This document shows, piece by piece, positions 62,732 to 64,000 of a stretch of 64,000 bases of DNA. Each line of letters begins with the position of its first letter. The first letter of the stretch is position 1. The notes under the pieces were generated by a model that worked only from the letters and a program-made list of their open reading frames with translations, was not told the origin of the DNA and did no database searches. Source of the DNA: Lepiota brunneoincarnata. Its lineage: Eukaryota; Basidiomycota; Agaricomycetes; Agaricales; Agaricaceae. Both the position numbers and the translations under genes were made by a program. The DNA is taken from NCBI GenBank assembly GCA_023014365.1, contig JAEBUN010000028.1:310001-374000 (forward strand), in the 5' to 3' direction.

Positions 62732-63817
62732 CTACCTATCGGTGTTGTCTCCAGAGAGCCCGGGCGACCCATTCACTTCTTCCATCAAATCCTGCACCTC
62801 CTCCTCCAAAGCGGGCCCGACACTCCCCTCCGAACCCTCCGTCTCCAAAAAATTTCCACTCGACCAATTTCCGTCCACCTGAGCCTCCCAATGCCGTGGT
62901 TGCTCGTAGCGGCCAGCAAGCGACCCCATCTTGTCGACCTTTTCCCCCAACCGAGCGATGGACCGCTCAATTCGCACCTCCAGGATGTAGATTTTCTTGA
63001 CGGTCTCCTGGTGCCTTTCTTCGATGAGCCGTTTCAACTCTACAAGGTCCATCAATTGGCATCCATCATAATACAGGATTCCTTACTCACCTTCAAATTG
63101 CTGGCCCGACAAACCACCGGCCCCGCTCGGCTCCGTCTCCTCTTGACCCCCGCACCGTTTTTTCATTTTGCTGCACTGACGGCAACTCCTGGTGTTACTA
63201 AGAAACTATCAGTATGTAGTCCGGAAATCCTCCAAAATGACTTACCCGCCGGCCACCTCACATGGGACCCCGTCTCGCTGGCACCTCCAGCAGGGATTCT
63301 CGCCCCCGAATACGTGTGCATTGCCCCGTCGCGGGGCCACCCTCGCCTTTGCCTTCCCCTTACCCTTACCCCCTGAATCCCTGGAGTCCTCCTCCCCCTC
63401 TTCCTCCTCGTCCCTCGCCTCATCCCTATCCGTATATTCGGAATCCGACTCCTCCGTATCTACTTGCATCGGGTCTTCCAACAGACAGCTCGACGAGGCC
63501 CCTGTGGTCGTCGCAACGAGTCGGGCCCGAATCGCCCGACGCTCTGCCTCGGCGGTTTCCTCTTGCTGCCTCCTGATCTCCTCCGCATATTGCTCCTTCG
63601 CGCGCTCTTCCGCTTGTCACTGGTGCAGCTCTATGAGCCGCCGTTGCTCCTCCTCTTGGCGCGCTATTGCCAGCCGCCGCTCCTCCTCCTCTCGCCGTTC
63701 CTCTTCTTCTAGCCTCTCGATTTCGAGCCACTCTCGTTCCTCTCACTCCGCCTTCTCTCTCAGTAATCGCGCCTTGCGCTCCGTAGCGGTCGGTTGACAG
63801 GATGGTTGTCTGCTCAT
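62732..63817 (-). pseudogene. Antisense accessory gene in the retrotransposon: coiled coil plus Zn2Cys6-spaced cysteines, two TGA stops
   Basis: Lies between pol and the 3' LTR on the opposite strand. Three exons (63817-63246, about 63198-63092, 63039-62732) have good borders (GTAAGT...TTAG, GTGAGT...GTAG) and join to 329 codons. The N-terminal Glu/Arg coiled coil carries TGA at 63743-63745 and 63617-63619. An acidic region (DEARDEEEEGEEDSRDSGGK) and a basic GKGKGKAKAR follow. The cysteine cluster is CWRCQRDGVPC, nine residues, then CRQCSKMKKRC: CX2CX6C-X9-CX2CX6C, the Zn2Cys6 spacing. A second coiled coil (LKRLIEERHQETVKKIYILE) ends the protein. The role is unknown. Confidence 0.72.
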
Positions 63818-63940
63818 GGGGGTAGGAGGTCAAGTTGTGTCCTCTCAAATTCGAATCAGTTCACCTTTTTTTTTATACCCTCGTGGAATTTTCCGGTGGG
63901 CCCCGGTCTAGACCGCCTTGGGCCTCGAGGCTCAGCCCTA

Positions 63941-63953
63941 AAGGGGGGGGCAC
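63941..63953 (+). other. Polypurine tract next to the 3' LTR
   Basis: AAAGGGGGGGG followed by CAC and then the LTR start TGTCATATCC, the expected place for plus-strand priming. Confidence 0.8.
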
Positions 63954-64000
63954 TGTCATATCCACACCAAACCTAGAGCTTAACCATTAGGCTTCGGCTT
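63954..64000 (+). repeat. 3' LTR, first 47 bp
   Basis: Matches the first 47 bases of the 5' LTR with no difference seen, then runs off the window. Identity over so short a span only weakly suggests a recent insertion. Confidence 0.9.

Larger units (their letters stand above)
56739..64000 (+). mobile_element. Ty3/gypsy chromovirus, truncated by the window edge
   Basis: The same sequence TGTCATATCCACACCAAACC starts at 56739 and again at 63954, marking the two LTRs about 7.2 kb apart. Between them lie gag (with two TGA codons), intact pol in the order protease-RT-RNase H-integrase, a C-terminal chromodomain, an antisense spliced ORF, and a polypurine tract. The right LTR leaves the window after 47 bp, so target duplications and LTR identity cannot be checked. 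Confidence 0.93.

Noticed and set aside
63192..63797. Plus-strand Ser-rich frame near the 3' LTR
   Set aside because: Shadow of the antisense coiled-coil gene, whose frame has introns and the cysteine cluster.

Overview
This is a 64-kb piece of a basidiomycete (Agaricomycete-type mushroom) nuclear genome. The evidence is gene structure and family content. Nearly every gene is split by many 48-90 nt introns with GTRNGT...YAG borders. Families typical of mushrooms are present: a DUF6533 membrane protein, a Zn2Cys6/Fungal_trans regulator, a class III GH18 chitinase with CBM5/12, CWH43, and a Ty3 chromovirus. No species can be named from the sequence alone.

Layout. From 1 to about 54 kb the window is a dense housekeeping block. 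In order it holds: DHDPS-type aldolase (partial), DUF6533 protein, Serinc/TMS1, CWH43, CobW-type metal chaperone, J-domain protein, Zn2Cys6 regulator, VTT/TMEM41-type ER protein, ARID (Swi1-like) protein, YJU2/CCDC130 splicing factor, RPS20, inositol-polyphosphate 5-phosphatase, chitinase, sulfite oxidase, COX6B, PRP18, JJJ1/DNAJC21, TIM13, homeobox protein, U1-70K, COX10, ZNF830-like protein, nicotinate phosphoribosyltransferase, RRP41, TRM8 and citrate synthase. Strands alternate strongly. At least nine head-to-head pairs share 67-260 bp promoters, and several convergent pairs nearly touch (RRP41 and TRM8 stop codons are 2 bp apart). Themes that recur are RNA processing (PRP18, U1-70K, YJU2, ZNF830, RRP41, TRM8, JJJ1, RPS20) and mitochondria (COX6B, COX10, TIM13, citrate synthase).

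From about 54.4 kb to the end the window is mobile DNA: a 215-bp palindromic MITE, a complete 1.6-kb Tc1/mariner element with 210-bp inverted repeats, and a Ty3 chromovirus running off the right edge. The chromovirus has an intact pol, two in-frame TGA codons in gag, and an extra spliced antisense gene between pol and the 3' LTR. That antisense gene encodes a coiled coil plus a Zn2Cys6-spaced cysteine cluster, also broken by two TGA codons. It is the least expected feature of the window.

Three wider patterns deserve attention. First, ten conserved reading frames are shifted by exactly +1, each at a short homopolymer, including in core genes (PRP18, U1-70K, JJJ1); unpolished assembly is the likeliest cause. 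Second, exons of 8-25 nt are frequent, most strikingly five in the chitinase. Third, five introns require a GC donor. Exon borders below were read by eye from splice signals and family conservation and may be off by one or two bases.
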